From positions 1 through 64,000 of the forward strand of contig CAZENR010000005.1 of NCBI GenBank assembly GCA_964513925.1: a stretch of 64,000 nt of DNA, written 5' to 3'. Positions 51,425 to 59,403 of the stretch are shown piece after piece. Source of the stretch: DAORHV01 sp964513925. Lineage in GTDB: Bacteria > Patescibacteriota > Gracilibacteria > Peribacterales > Peribacteraceae. Within the stretch, counting starts at the first letter, position 1. Every line of letters starts with the position of its first letter. Under the pieces are notes generated by a model that was not told where the DNA came from, ran no database searches, and worked only from the letters and a program-made list of their open reading frames with translations. Position numbers and translations under genes: made by a program.

Positions 51425-52068
51425 TAGATTGCAGGCGCGCTCGAGGAAAGCAATTCGCAGTTACCAGTTTGTACGTTACAACAGTACTCCTCGGATGAAG
51501 AGGAAGAGGAGGAAGACATACACGTACCCGCTAAAGCACAGTAACCGTCGCAGCATTCTGTGTGTGCAGGATCATCGCCTTCGCCTGGGCAATCGCCGCT
51601 GGTTGTACAGGGACATGCCCCAGAAGGACAATAGCTAGAAGAATAGGAAGAGGAAGAATCACATGTGCCTGCAAGCGCACAGTAACCATTGCAACACTGG
51701 GTGTGTGCCGGGTCATCTCCATCACCAGGACAATTGCCATCGCTGGTACAAGGACACGTGCCGCTGACACAGGCGCTGCTACTAATAGAGGAAGGAGACA
51801 TGCAATTCACACATGCTCCCGCTCCGCAAACTCCTGTCTGCCCGTTTCCGCAGTCACATGCCAGTCCATCATTTATGTAACATCCGTTGCCAACCGGAGT
51901 TCCTCCAGGACAGGAGGAGCCAACCATTGCTGTGTAGCACTGATTGTTGACTGTTGCTGTAAGGCGAATGGAACTGTTCCGCGTATTCGACTCATGCAAA
52001 ACAACACCCAGCACCGCACCGAGGAGTAATCCTACTGCAACGCGCGCTAGTGCTGGACGAGAAATCAT
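51424..52068 (-). CDS. small Cys/Ser-rich surface protein, copy A partner
   Basis: 214 aa with the shared N-terminus (LARVAVGLLLGAVLGVVLHESNTR), a CPGGTPVGNGC...CDCGNGQTGVC region and two near-identical modules CPCT-DG-CPGDGDDPAH...CC-GYCALAGTC separated by Ser runs. First gene of the stalk-protein operon; 86 nt separate it from the divergent O-mannosyltransferase. ATG 52068 aligns with paralogues; TAGAGT lies 11 nt upstream on its strand. Confidence 0.75.
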   Translation of the reverse strand: MISRPALARVAVGLLLGAVLGVVLHESNTRNSSIRLTATVNNQCYTAMVGSSCPGGTPVGNGCYINDGLACDCGNGQTGVCGAGACVNCMSPSSISSSACVSGTCPCTSDGNCPGDGDDPAHTQCCNGYCALAGTCDSSSSYSSSYCPSGACPCTTSGDCPGEGDDPAHTECCDGYCALAGTCMSSSSSSSSEEYCCNVQTGNCELLSSSAPAI

Positions 52069-52154
52069 GATCAGCGCGTACTCTAGCACAGCCGCTACTA
52101 CAGTCTAGTGCAACAAGCGTTGCCGGGTGCATCGGGTTCGCTACACTATCGCTG

Positions 52155-53693
52155 ATGACCACCAAGCACTCTAAAGAGAAATACGCCCTGTTTTCCGGAA
52201 ACGGATGGCTGTATTTCGCTTTTATTATCGCAACATCTTTCTTTACCTATTTCTACCAATACCAGTATCCGCCGAACGTGTTCTGGGATGAGCCGTACCA
52301 TATTGCGTCGGCGCAGAAGTACTTAAACGGAACGTTCTTCATGGAGCAGCACCCACCGCTGGGCAAGCTGCTTATTGCAGCTGGCGAAAAATTGCTCCAC
52401 ACCAATAGCGACGAAGACAACGCTAAATTCATTGATACCGACTATGCGCGCGGTTTTCCTACTGGTTTCTCGTTCGCGGGATATCGCCTGTTCCCAGCCC
52501 TGCTTGCTTGGCTAACGGCACCAATGCTGTTCGGTATTTTTCTGCTCATTACACGCAGCAGCGCCATAGCTTCGTTACTCAGCTTCCTCTACATCTTCGA
52601 CAACGCGCTCATTGTGCATAGCAGAGGAGCCATGACAGAGTCGCCGATACTGTTCTTTACGGCGGCAATGATCATGATGTTCTTGTTGCTGTTGGGATCC
52701 AGGAACGAGCAACGCGTTAGCACCAAGGCATTCCTTTGGTGGTCGGTAGGCTTTGGCGCCATGTTCGCGTTTGCCCTAACAACGAAGGTCATTGGCCTTT
52801 GTCTTCTGGCACTGTTTCCTCCGGTGTTGTACCGACTCTTTCCGAACTGGAAGCGCATTGCGCAGTTTCTCCTCGTTTCGGTTGGAAGTTTTGTAATCTG
52901 CTTTGTGGCCGTTTGGCACATCCACTTCAGCTTGGCGCACACACCGAATCCACTGCTTAATAAGAGCGGATACTACAATGCATCCGAAGAGTACAAACAG
53001 CTGATTACCGAAGGAAAAACGTCATCGCTGCTGTACTTCCCGCTTATGCTGCGCGACTCGTTGCGCTACGTGACCGAATATAATAAGGGTGTACCACGCT
53101 TAGACCTGTGCAAGCCGGACGAGAACGGCAGCCCGTTCTTCTTCTGGCCGCTGGGCGCCCGCTCCATTAACTACCGCTGGGAGCAGGCTGGCGACGATGT
53201 GTATCGCTACCTCTACTTGCAGTCGAATCCCGCAGTTTGGTTCATAGCCTTCGCCTCAGTTCTGCTCGCCATCGCGTTTGCAGTGTTGCCGCTGTTGTCG
53301 CCTACAAAGGAGCGCGTTCGTCATAAATTGCTGTTGGCCACCTTCCTTGTGTTGTACTTAGGGTTCATGGGTGCTATCGCAACCCTGGACCGCGTCATGT
53401 ACTTGTACCACTACTTCTTGCCGCTGCTGTTTAGCTTCGTCCTTGTTGCAATTGTTGTAGAAAACATCAATGCATTCGGTCCGTGGAAGCTCGATGAGCA
53501 GAAGAAGGTGCTAATACTTACGGCATTCGGCCTTGTCATCTTCGGCTGCTTCCAGTTCTACCGGCCGCTTTCATACTACGAACCCATTAGCAACGAAGCC
53601 ATGACTAAGCGCGCCATCTTCCCGCTCTGGGAACTGCACTGTGTAAAGTGTGAAAAGAAGAGCCTGATTGCGGTCCCCAGAGGCCGTGACTAG
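52155..53693 (+). CDS. protein O-mannosyltransferase (PMT family, GT39)
   Basis: 512 aa, GT-C fold with many membrane helices. The PMT signature is clear in loop 1: FWDEPYHIASAQKYLNG (DE motif, ~45-61) followed by EQHPPLGKLLIAAGE. YLYHYFLPLLF near the C-terminus is also typical. PMTs move mannose from polyprenyl-phosphate mannose to Ser/Thr of exported proteins. It is divergent from the Ser-rich surface operon, a natural substrate set (inference). TACACT (52142-52147) ends 7 nt before ATG (leaderless spacing). Confidence 0.9.
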   Translation: MTTKHSKEKYALFSGNGWLYFAFIIATSFFTYFYQYQYPPNVFWDEPYHIASAQKYLNGTFFMEQHPPLGKLLIAAGEKLLHTNSDEDNAKFIDTDYARGFPTGFSFAGYRLFPALLAWLTAPMLFGIFLLITRSSAIASLLSFLYIFDNALIVHSRGAMTESPILFFTAAMIMMFLLLLGSRNEQRVSTKAFLWWSVGFGAMFAFALTTKVIGLCLLALFPPVLYRLFPNWKRIAQFLLVSVGSFVICFVAVWHIHFSLAHTPNPLLNKSGYYNASEEYKQLITEGKTSSLLYFPLMLRDSLRYVTEYNKGVPRLDLCKPDENGSPFFFWPLGARSINYRWEQAGDDVYRYLYLQSNPAVWFIAFASVLLAIAFAVLPLLSPTKERVRHKLLLATFLVLYLGFMGAIATLDRVMYLYHYFLPLLFSFVLVAIVVENINAFGPWKLDEQKKVLILTAFGLVIFGCFQFYRPLSYYEPISNEAMTKRAIFPLWELHCVKCEKKSLIAVPRGRD

Positions 53694-53777
53694 AGCACTT
53701 TACGTGGGACTGTATTTCGGCATTCCCTGTGCTACACTGCCACGCGCCGACATTTCGTCGTCTTCTTCCCCCTTTGT

Positions 53778-55202
53778 ATGCGTTTCACAAAAATCGTAGC
53801 AACGATCGGTCCAGCTTGCGGCACTCCCGAAGGAATCGAGGAGCTTGCCAAGTGCGGTGCCAACGTCTGCCGTCTCAACTTCTCCCACGGCTCGCACGAG
53901 TCGCACGGAAAGGTTATTAAATACGTTAAAGACATTAACAAGAAGGGTAAGTACTCCTTGGCTCTTTTGTTGGACGTCCGCGGTTCGGGTATCCGAACGG
54001 GCGACGTGAAGGAGAAAATCAATGTGAAGGAGGGCGATCTTATCGTCTTCACTCCCAAGATCACCGGCAAGGAAAAGCACATCGCACTGGAGTTGAACTA
54101 CGACAAGTTCGCTCACGATGTGAAGAACGCCAAGACTGTCATCATCGACAACGGAGCAATGGAGCTTGATGTCGTAAAGATTGAAGGTAAGAACGTCATT
54201 GCCCGCGCACGCGAAGGCGGCCTTATCGGTTCCCGCCGCCACGTGAACATCCCGGGTGCGTACGTAAGTCTTCCTTCGTTTACCGACAAGGACTGGGAGG
54301 ACATTAAGTTCGGTATTGACCAGGGTGTCGACTTCTTTGCTACGTCGTTCATTCGCACTGCCGACGACGTGAAGGAGGTACGCGACTACATCAAGAAGCG
54401 CAAGGCCGACACGCAGATCATCGCCAAGATCGAAACTCCGCAGGCTGTCGAGAACATCGAAGAAATCGTAGACGCCTCCGACGGCATCATGGTTGCCCGT
54501 GGAGACTTAGGCTGCGAGATTCCGTTTGAGGATGTACCCCGCGTTCAGAACGAAATCGTTCGCTTGTGCCGCGAGAAGGGCAAGTTCGTTATCGTTGCAA
54601 CCCACATGTTGGAAAGCATGATCACCAACCGCGCTCCCACCCGCGCAGAAGTTACGGACGTGGCATACGCCTCGCTCATCGGCGCAGACTGCACGATGCT
54701 TTCCGGCGAAACCGCCGGCGGTATGTACCCGTTCAAGGCGCTTGCTGCCATGGCGCAGATCCTCAAAGCCAACGAGACGATGGTCGACCCCATGGATGGC
54801 TTCCTCATGGCAACCGAGGACAACGGTGCTACCGACTTAGATGAGCGCCCGCGCCGCGAAGAGGCTTTGGCTGCCAGCGTTCTTGCCTACAGTCTCCAGG
54901 CACAGGCAATCATCGTCATTACCAAGAGTGGTCTTACCGCACGTGCTGTAAGTAACTGTCGCCCGCAAATTCCAGTGTATGCATTCACCGACAGCGAAAG
55001 TGTGCAGCGCAAGCTTGCCGCTTCGTGGGGTGTGACTGCGTTCTGCTCCAAGTTCAACGAGAACCCAGAGTCAAACGTCAAAAACGCCATCGACACCGTA
55101 AAGAAGTTGTCCCTCCTCAAGAAGGGCGGCCGCTTCGTGGTGATCTCGGACATCCAGGCTGGTTCCGAGCGCGCTACCACGGTGCAGATCCGCGTTGCGT
55201 AA
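53778..55202 (+). CDS. pyk: pyruvate kinase
   Basis: 474 aa. TKIVATIGPACGTPEGI and CRLNFSHGSHESH at the N-terminus, IIAKIETPQAVENIEEI (~210-226), GIMVARGDLGCEIPFE (catalytic signature), ATHMLESMITNRAPTRAEVTD and LSGETAGG follow in order. The C-terminal allosteric domain is present. It makes pyruvate and ATP at the end of glycolysis. TACACT and a long pyrimidine leader (cgtcttcttccccctttgt) precede ATG. A strong terminator follows. Confidence 0.97.
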   Translation: MRFTKIVATIGPACGTPEGIEELAKCGANVCRLNFSHGSHESHGKVIKYVKDINKKGKYSLALLLDVRGSGIRTGDVKEKINVKEGDLIVFTPKITGKEKHIALELNYDKFAHDVKNAKTVIIDNGAMELDVVKIEGKNVIARAREGGLIGSRRHVNIPGAYVSLPSFTDKDWEDIKFGIDQGVDFFATSFIRTADDVKEVRDYIKKRKADTQIIAKIETPQAVENIEEIVDASDGIMVARGDLGCEIPFEDVPRVQNEIVRLCREKGKFVIVATHMLESMITNRAPTRAEVTDVAYASLIGADCTMLSGETAGGMYPFKALAAMAQILKANETMVDPMDGFLMATEDNGATDLDERPRREEALAASVLAYSLQAQAIIVITKSGLTARAVSNCRPQIPVYAFTDSESVQRKLAASWGVTAFCSKFNENPESNVKNAIDTVKKLSLLKKGGRFVVISDIQAGSERATTVQIRVA

Positions 55203-55221
55203 TACCATAGAGCTGAATCGC

Positions 55222-55258
55222 AAACTCCGGTACGGCCAAAAGCCTGCCGGAGTTTTTT
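55222..55258 (+). terminator. intrinsic terminator of pyk
   Basis: AACTCCGG (55223-55230) pairs with CCGGAGTT (55247-55254), with a smaller inner stem and a TTTTTT tail. Confidence 0.88.
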
Positions 55259-55302
55259 GTGCAGTGGTACCGATCCCCTCCCCTATCCCCTGCTTGACTT
55301 AC

Positions 55303-55671
55303 CTACTTTTCGCTGGCCTGAGCAATAGAAACGTCGCTTGTGACGAACTTGGGCTTGGTAGCCTTTGTCATAGCTTGAATCTTAGAGTCTGCCTGCAGCA
55401 CGGCCAATGACTGAGCCTTGGCAATTTCCATGTTCAGAATTTCTTGCTGGAGTAGCAGTTGGTTACGAACGTGCTCAAGCGAACGCAGGCGATATCCTTT
55501 TGTAGCGTTCAAGTTCTGATGAAACAGAATTAACAGCGCCAAAACGATGATCAGCGCACCGATGGTACACAGCAACAGCATCGTGCTTCCTGTAACAAGC
55601 CTGCCGAGAGAACTGCGCCTTATCAGGGCGCCGGACGAGCCGGAGACGGCGGAGGAAGCGAACGCGGACAT
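55303..55671 (-). CDS. FtsL-like cell division protein
   Basis: 122 aa: short cytoplasmic N-terminus, one membrane helix (MLLLCTIGALIIVLALLILF), then a coiled coil (LEHVRNQLLLQQEILNMEIAKAQSLAVLQ). Sequence is too variable to prove, but the position right after rsmH (22 nt) is the FtsL position of the bacterial division cluster. ATG 55671 gives a normal FtsL length. mraZ, ftsI and mraY are not next to it. Confidence 0.7.
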   Translation of the reverse strand: MSAFASSAVSGSSGALIRRSSLGRLVTGSTMLLLCTIGALIIVLALLILFHQNLNATKGYRLRSLEHVRNQLLLQQEILNMEIAKAQSLAVLQADSKIQAMTKATKPKFVTSDVSIAQASEK

Positions 55672-55693
55672 GAAGTGATCGGACGGAAGTATA

Positions 55694-56608
55694 CTACACC
55701 GCTCGCTGTATTGCACGCAGACGCGCGGATCGAGAGCGAGGGTTGGACAGAATTTCTTCATCGGTTGGAGTAATTCCGCCCTTACACAAATCTGTAAACG
55801 GCGCCTTGACGCTCACTGCACCCGTTACAGGATCTTTTTTTGCGCTGCAGAACTCTTTAAAAGCATGTTTCACCAGCCGGTCTTCGAGCGAGTGATACGT
55901 AAGTACTCCAATGCGTCCGCGAGGAGATAGCAACGACGGAGTGAGTGATAACAAATGCTCTAACGCGTGTAGTTCACCGTTCACAGCAATGCGAAGCGCC
56001 TGAAAGAGCTGCGGCATCATTCCTTTTGCTTTATAACCATAGATTTCCTCGGCAAGCTCCCGCAGATTCGCCACGGTTGTAATCGGCCGCTGTGAGCGCC
56101 GCTTTACGATCAGATGCGCTAACCGTGCGGATGATGGCAGCTCTCCGTAGTTCTGGAACAGTTCTTGCAAGGACTTCTCGGTTGAGTCCTGAAGAATGTC
56201 CGCCGCCGATCTGCCTGCAGATGCATTAAACCGCATGTCGAGCGCCGAGGATCCCTCATGAAACGAGAACCCCCTTGCAGCACTGTCTAAATGCGGCGAG
56301 CTTAAACCCAAGTCTGCAAAGACGATGTCGAACATCCTGCCCTGCGTTGGCAGACAATCTGGCAGTGCAACGAAATTACTATGAATGGCCACGGTCGGCG
56401 CGTGCGCGGATACTGCCTGCTGAGCGCGCGAGAGATTTTCTGCATCCGCGTCGACTATCGTTACACGCCCACTATCGCCTACGAGCGCTGCAAATGCAGA
56501 TGCATGACCCCCAAGCCCGGCCGTGACATCTAAAACCGATTCACCCGCCAGAGGCGCCAGCACCTCAAGCGTTTGCTGTAACAGCACGGGTATGTGCACC
56601 GGTTTCAT
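55694..56608 (-). CDS. rsmH: 16S rRNA (cytosine-1402-N4)-methyltransferase RsmH
   Basis: 304 aa. HIPVLLQQTLEVLAP (~4-18), SAM motif DVTAGLGGHASAF (~26-38), FADLGLSSPHLDSAARGFSF, ALDMRFN and GVLTYHSLEDRLVKHAFKE are diagnostic. It methylates C1402 in the ribosomal P-site region. TAAAAT ends 6 nt before ATG on its strand (leaderless spacing). FtsL-like gene downstream. Confidence 0.96.
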   Translation of the reverse strand: MKPVHIPVLLQQTLEVLAPLAGESVLDVTAGLGGHASAFAALVGDSGRVTIVDADAENLSRAQQAVSAHAPTVAIHSNFVALPDCLPTQGRMFDIVFADLGLSSPHLDSAARGFSFHEGSSALDMRFNASAGRSAADILQDSTEKSLQELFQNYGELPSSARLAHLIVKRRSQRPITTVANLRELAEEIYGYKAKGMMPQLFQALRIAVNGELHALEHLLSLTPSLLSPRGRIGVLTYHSLEDRLVKHAFKEFCSAKKDPVTGAVSVKAPFTDLCKGGITPTDEEILSNPRSRSARLRAIQRAV

Positions 56609-56693
56609 GACACTATTTTACGTGTATGCAGCCTGTCGTACAGCAAAGTGTATTGCGCTTATACATAACGATTGTTCCGAACACTTTTTTTAT

Positions 56694-57812
56694 TCATTTC
56701 GAACAAATCATATCCAGACAAGCCTGCATATGCTCAGCCTGACGCTTGAATGCAAAGCGCTGGTGTGCATCTACGCTAGCCTGCCGTCCAAGCCTGCTTC
56801 GCATCTGCTCATCACGCAAGGCAAGAATAACCATAGCTGCCAGCTCTTCGGCATCGCCATTCCGAAAGACCAAACCGGTTTCTTTGTGCTTCACAATGCT
56901 GCGCAGGCCATCGCAGTCGCTAGCTACAACGCAAGCGCCGCAGGCCATTGCCTCGGCCGCCAGAAGTCCAAAACCCTCCACCAACGACGGTACCACAACC
57001 ACTGCTGCCGACTGCAGCTCGCGAATAAGGTATGGTTCATGCACTCTCCCAAGCAGCGTTGTCGATCGTATAAGTCCTTCTCGGCTCAATACGGACATGA
57101 GCTTTTCTCCCAGAAGATTTTGTCCGCAGAACCGAAATTGGACACTACCGCAGGCGTTGCGAATGCTTTGCATGGCTCGAAGAAAGACCCAAATACCCTT
57201 GCGTGCCTCCATGCGCCCTGCGAACAACACCGTTTGTTGCTGCCTGCTCCCCTGTTTTGGCTGAAAGCGGGAAAGATCGACTGCGTTCTCCACAACAGTC
57301 ATGCGCTGCAATGGAATGCCATAGGACCGGTGCAACGCCTGTCGTGTATCTTCGGATACGCAGGTAATGTGATCTGCCAGCAGGTACGTTCTGCGCTCCA
57401 GTTTGGACATGAGCAACTTCCAGGCGCGAGAGAGCGGCGTTGACCGGAAAACGGTGGACGCCTCCTGGACATAGGAGTGGTGGGCAGTCACCAGTAACCG
57501 GCACGGAGGCTTACGCAGTAACCACACGCCTCCAGAGCCGGAGTGCACATGCAGAACATCCAGGTTATGGGTACGGACAATACGATGCAATGACCACAGC
57601 AGAGAGAGCGAGAAGCATGGGCAACCGCCTTTCTTATTCCACAGCAAACGTGCGATTGGCGAAGTTTGTACGTCGGATTCCTTGCAGGGGCTGACTGCCA
57701 GGTATGTATGCTGCGGGTAGCACGTTCGCAGCCAGCCGCAGAGGTGGCTGGCCATTACGCCCAAACCGCCGATCGGCGGCTGAAAATCGTACGTGACAAT
57801 ACCTACTCGCAT
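56694..57812 (-). CDS. GT4 family glycosyltransferase
   Basis: About 372 aa, GT-B fold. N-terminus MRVGIVTYDFQPPIGGLGVMA; donor site LFAGRMEARKGIWVFL (~215-230) and EGFGLLAAEAMACGACVVASD (E-x7-E, ~295-315). It probably adds a sugar to a glycan or lipid at the inner membrane face; the substrate is unknown. ATG 57812 matches the family start and has a pyrimidine-rich leader (cacttcttcgcttctgc). Further upstream in-frame ATGs (to 57950) overlap the divergent promoter. Confidence 0.85.
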   Translation of the reverse strand: MRVGIVTYDFQPPIGGLGVMASHLCGWLRTCYPQHTYLAVSPCKESDVQTSPIARLLWNKKGGCPCFSLSLLWSLHRIVRTHNLDVLHVHSGSGGVWLLRKPPCRLLVTAHHSYVQEASTVFRSTPLSRAWKLLMSKLERRTYLLADHITCVSEDTRQALHRSYGIPLQRMTVVENAVDLSRFQPKQGSRQQQTVLFAGRMEARKGIWVFLRAMQSIRNACGSVQFRFCGQNLLGEKLMSVLSREGLIRSTTLLGRVHEPYLIRELQSAAVVVVPSLVEGFGLLAAEAMACGACVVASDCDGLRSIVKHKETGLVFRNGDAEELAAMVILALRDEQMRSRLGRQASVDAHQRFAFKRQAEHMQACLDMICSK

Positions 57813-57868
57813 CAAAGCGAAGCCTAGCAGAAGCGAAGAAGTGCTCAAGGCGGGCATAGGGAACATAC

Positions 57869-57896
57869 TTGACATATTTTCATAACAACGTAGAAT
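57869..57896 (+). promoter_or_regulatory. sigma-70 promoter of the L,D-transpeptidase-like gene
   Basis: TTGACA (57869-57874), 16-nt spacer, TAGAAT (57891-57896). The start codon TTG 57904 is 7 nt later. Confidence 0.6.
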
Positions 57897-57903
57897 ATGC
57901 CGC

Positions 57904-58539
57904 TTGCGTCCAATAACATTCGTCATCGGCGTGTTCTTTGTATGCTGCATGGCCGCACCGGCATCAGCTGCATCTGTAGTAGACGAGAGCTGGACTCCGC
58001 GGGCAGGAGACCAGGTGTTTGTCGATACTGAAGTCAGCGTAGTCTACTTAGTTCATGCCGATGGCAGGTACATCGCCCTAGACGCGTTAACCGGTCAGCA
58101 TCGCATTGTTTGGTACGACGGCATTCGCTATAACGCAGAAACTCCCGAACGGGTCTGGCAGTTAAAAAACTTCGAACGAAAAGGGAAATCCGTCACGTTT
58201 GGCAACGGCAGGTTCGGCAGGCTGTGGTGGCCCGACCACATTGATCCGCGCCGTGGTGACGAAGGCACCGCATACGGGTTCCATAGTCACTTGAGCTTCG
58301 AAAAAATGCTGGCAGACAAGCGCGATCGCACACCCTGGGATCCGGACGGCACTGGGTACCGCAGCATGGGCTGTATTTTATTGAGTGAGGATGACATTTC
58401 TCTGCTGGAGTCCACGCTGATTGTTAATGAAGGCATGCTTCGTATAGAAACAAGAAAAGGCGTGAACATTCACGCAATTAGTTCCGAGCTCTCAGAAAAG
58501 AGCAATCTGGCACCAGAATGGTTTGGATTTTCGCTCTGA
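57904..58539 (+). CDS. secreted L,D-transpeptidase-like protein (YkuD fold)
   Basis: 211 aa with a signal peptide (TFVIGVFFVCCMAAPASAA). The region HSHLSF (His ~127/129) and YRSMGCILLSEDD (Cys ~157) matches the YkuD pattern H-x-S-x-G-C, with SMGC in place of the usual SHGC. Such enzymes make 3-3 crosslinks or attach proteins to peptidoglycan. TTG 57904 gives the full signal peptide and fits the leaderless spacing; no ATG is in frame before residue 16. Confidence 0.75.
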   Translation: MRPITFVIGVFFVCCMAAPASAASVVDESWTPRAGDQVFVDTEVSVVYLVHADGRYIALDALTGQHRIVWYDGIRYNAETPERVWQLKNFERKGKSVTFGNGRFGRLWWPDHIDPRRGDEGTAYGFHSHLSFEKMLADKRDRTPWDPDGTGYRSMGCILLSEDDISLLESTLIVNEGMLRIETRKGVNIHAISSELSEKSNLAPEWFGFSL

Positions 58540-58588
58540 ACAAATACGCGTGACCGAATGGCTCTTGTCGACTAGAATTTCGCTGCGC

Positions 58589-58678
58589 GGAGAGGTGGCC
58601 GAGCGGTTGAAGGCACCACACTGCTAACGTGGCAGGCCCTTAAAAGCCTCGAGGGTTCGAATCCCTCCCTCTCCGCCA
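58589..58678 (+). tRNA. tRNA-Ser (GCU)
   Basis: 90 nt with a long variable arm (CAGGCCCTTAAAAGCCTCG) and CCA encoded. Acceptor GGAGAGG/CCTCTCC, anticodon loop CTGCTAA gives GCT. Confidence 0.94.
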
Positions 58679-58758
58679 GACAAAACACCACATGCATCCC
58701 TAGGACTGAAGCCGAATTTGTGGTACAATACGATGATACTTTCTTCACACAAACACCC

Positions 58759-59394
58759 ATGACTCCCGCCACTCTTGCTGCAACAGGCATCGATTCCGCA
58801 GCGCTGCAGAGCATGCTCTACGGCGATATTGACGGCTACTCGCTTTCTTCCCGAGGCCGCGAGCGCGCAGGCATCCACAGCGAAAACATGACATACGGCG
58901 AAGTGACGCCCGAAGTCATGGCGACGATCATGGAGGCAGCACATGCAAAGACCGGCGAAGCATTTTACGACCTGGGTGCAGGCACCGGCAAAGGCGTGCT
59001 GTACGCGGCGATCATGTCCGATGTTTCCAAGGCGGTAGGCATTGAGCTGCTTGCAGAGCTGCATGGCGCGTCTCAACTAGCGCACCAGCGCTATAAGGAT
59101 CTGGTACTGCCTAAATTGCCCACCGAAAAGCAGTCTCAGAAGATCGACTTCATGTGCGGCGACATGCTGCAAATTGATTTTTCCGACGCCGATATCATCT
59201 TTACGCACTGCACCTGTTTCTCGCCGGCACTCATGGATGGCATTACCGCCAAGTTCAATCAGCTGAAGAAGGGCGCACGCGTGATCACGGTATCCAAAGG
59301 CATCAGCTCGCCGTACTTTACGGCAACGGGCAGTATGACCGTGCAAATGGCTTGGGGAACCGCGACAGCGTACTTCTACGAGAAGGTGATGTAG
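58759..59394 (+). CDS. DOT1-like SAM-dependent methyltransferase
   Basis: 211 aa. MTYGEVTPEVMATIMEAA (~53-70) followed by the SAM motif FYDLGAGTGKGVLYAA (~77-92), VGIELLAELHGASQLA and GDMLQIDFSDADIIFTHCTCF reproduces the order of the DOT1 histone-lysine methyltransferase fold. Bacterial homologues exist; their substrates are unknown. TACAAT (~58722-58727) and a CA/pyrimidine leader precede ATG 58759. Standing alone, 10 nt before the ATPase stop on the other strand. Confidence 0.78.
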   Translation: MTPATLAATGIDSAALQSMLYGDIDGYSLSSRGRERAGIHSENMTYGEVTPEVMATIMEAAHAKTGEAFYDLGAGTGKGVLYAAIMSDVSKAVGIELLAELHGASQLAHQRYKDLVLPKLPTEKQSQKIDFMCGDMLQIDFSDADIIFTHCTCFSPALMDGITAKFNQLKKGARVITVSKGISSPYFTATGSMTVQMAWGTATAYFYEKVM

Positions 59395-59403
59395 AGCGAA
59401 GTA

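Noticed and set aside
58537..58539. Possible UGA recoding (Gly) as in Gracilibacteria
   Set aside because: UGA ends several well-defined genes at the expected length, so the standard bacterial code applies.
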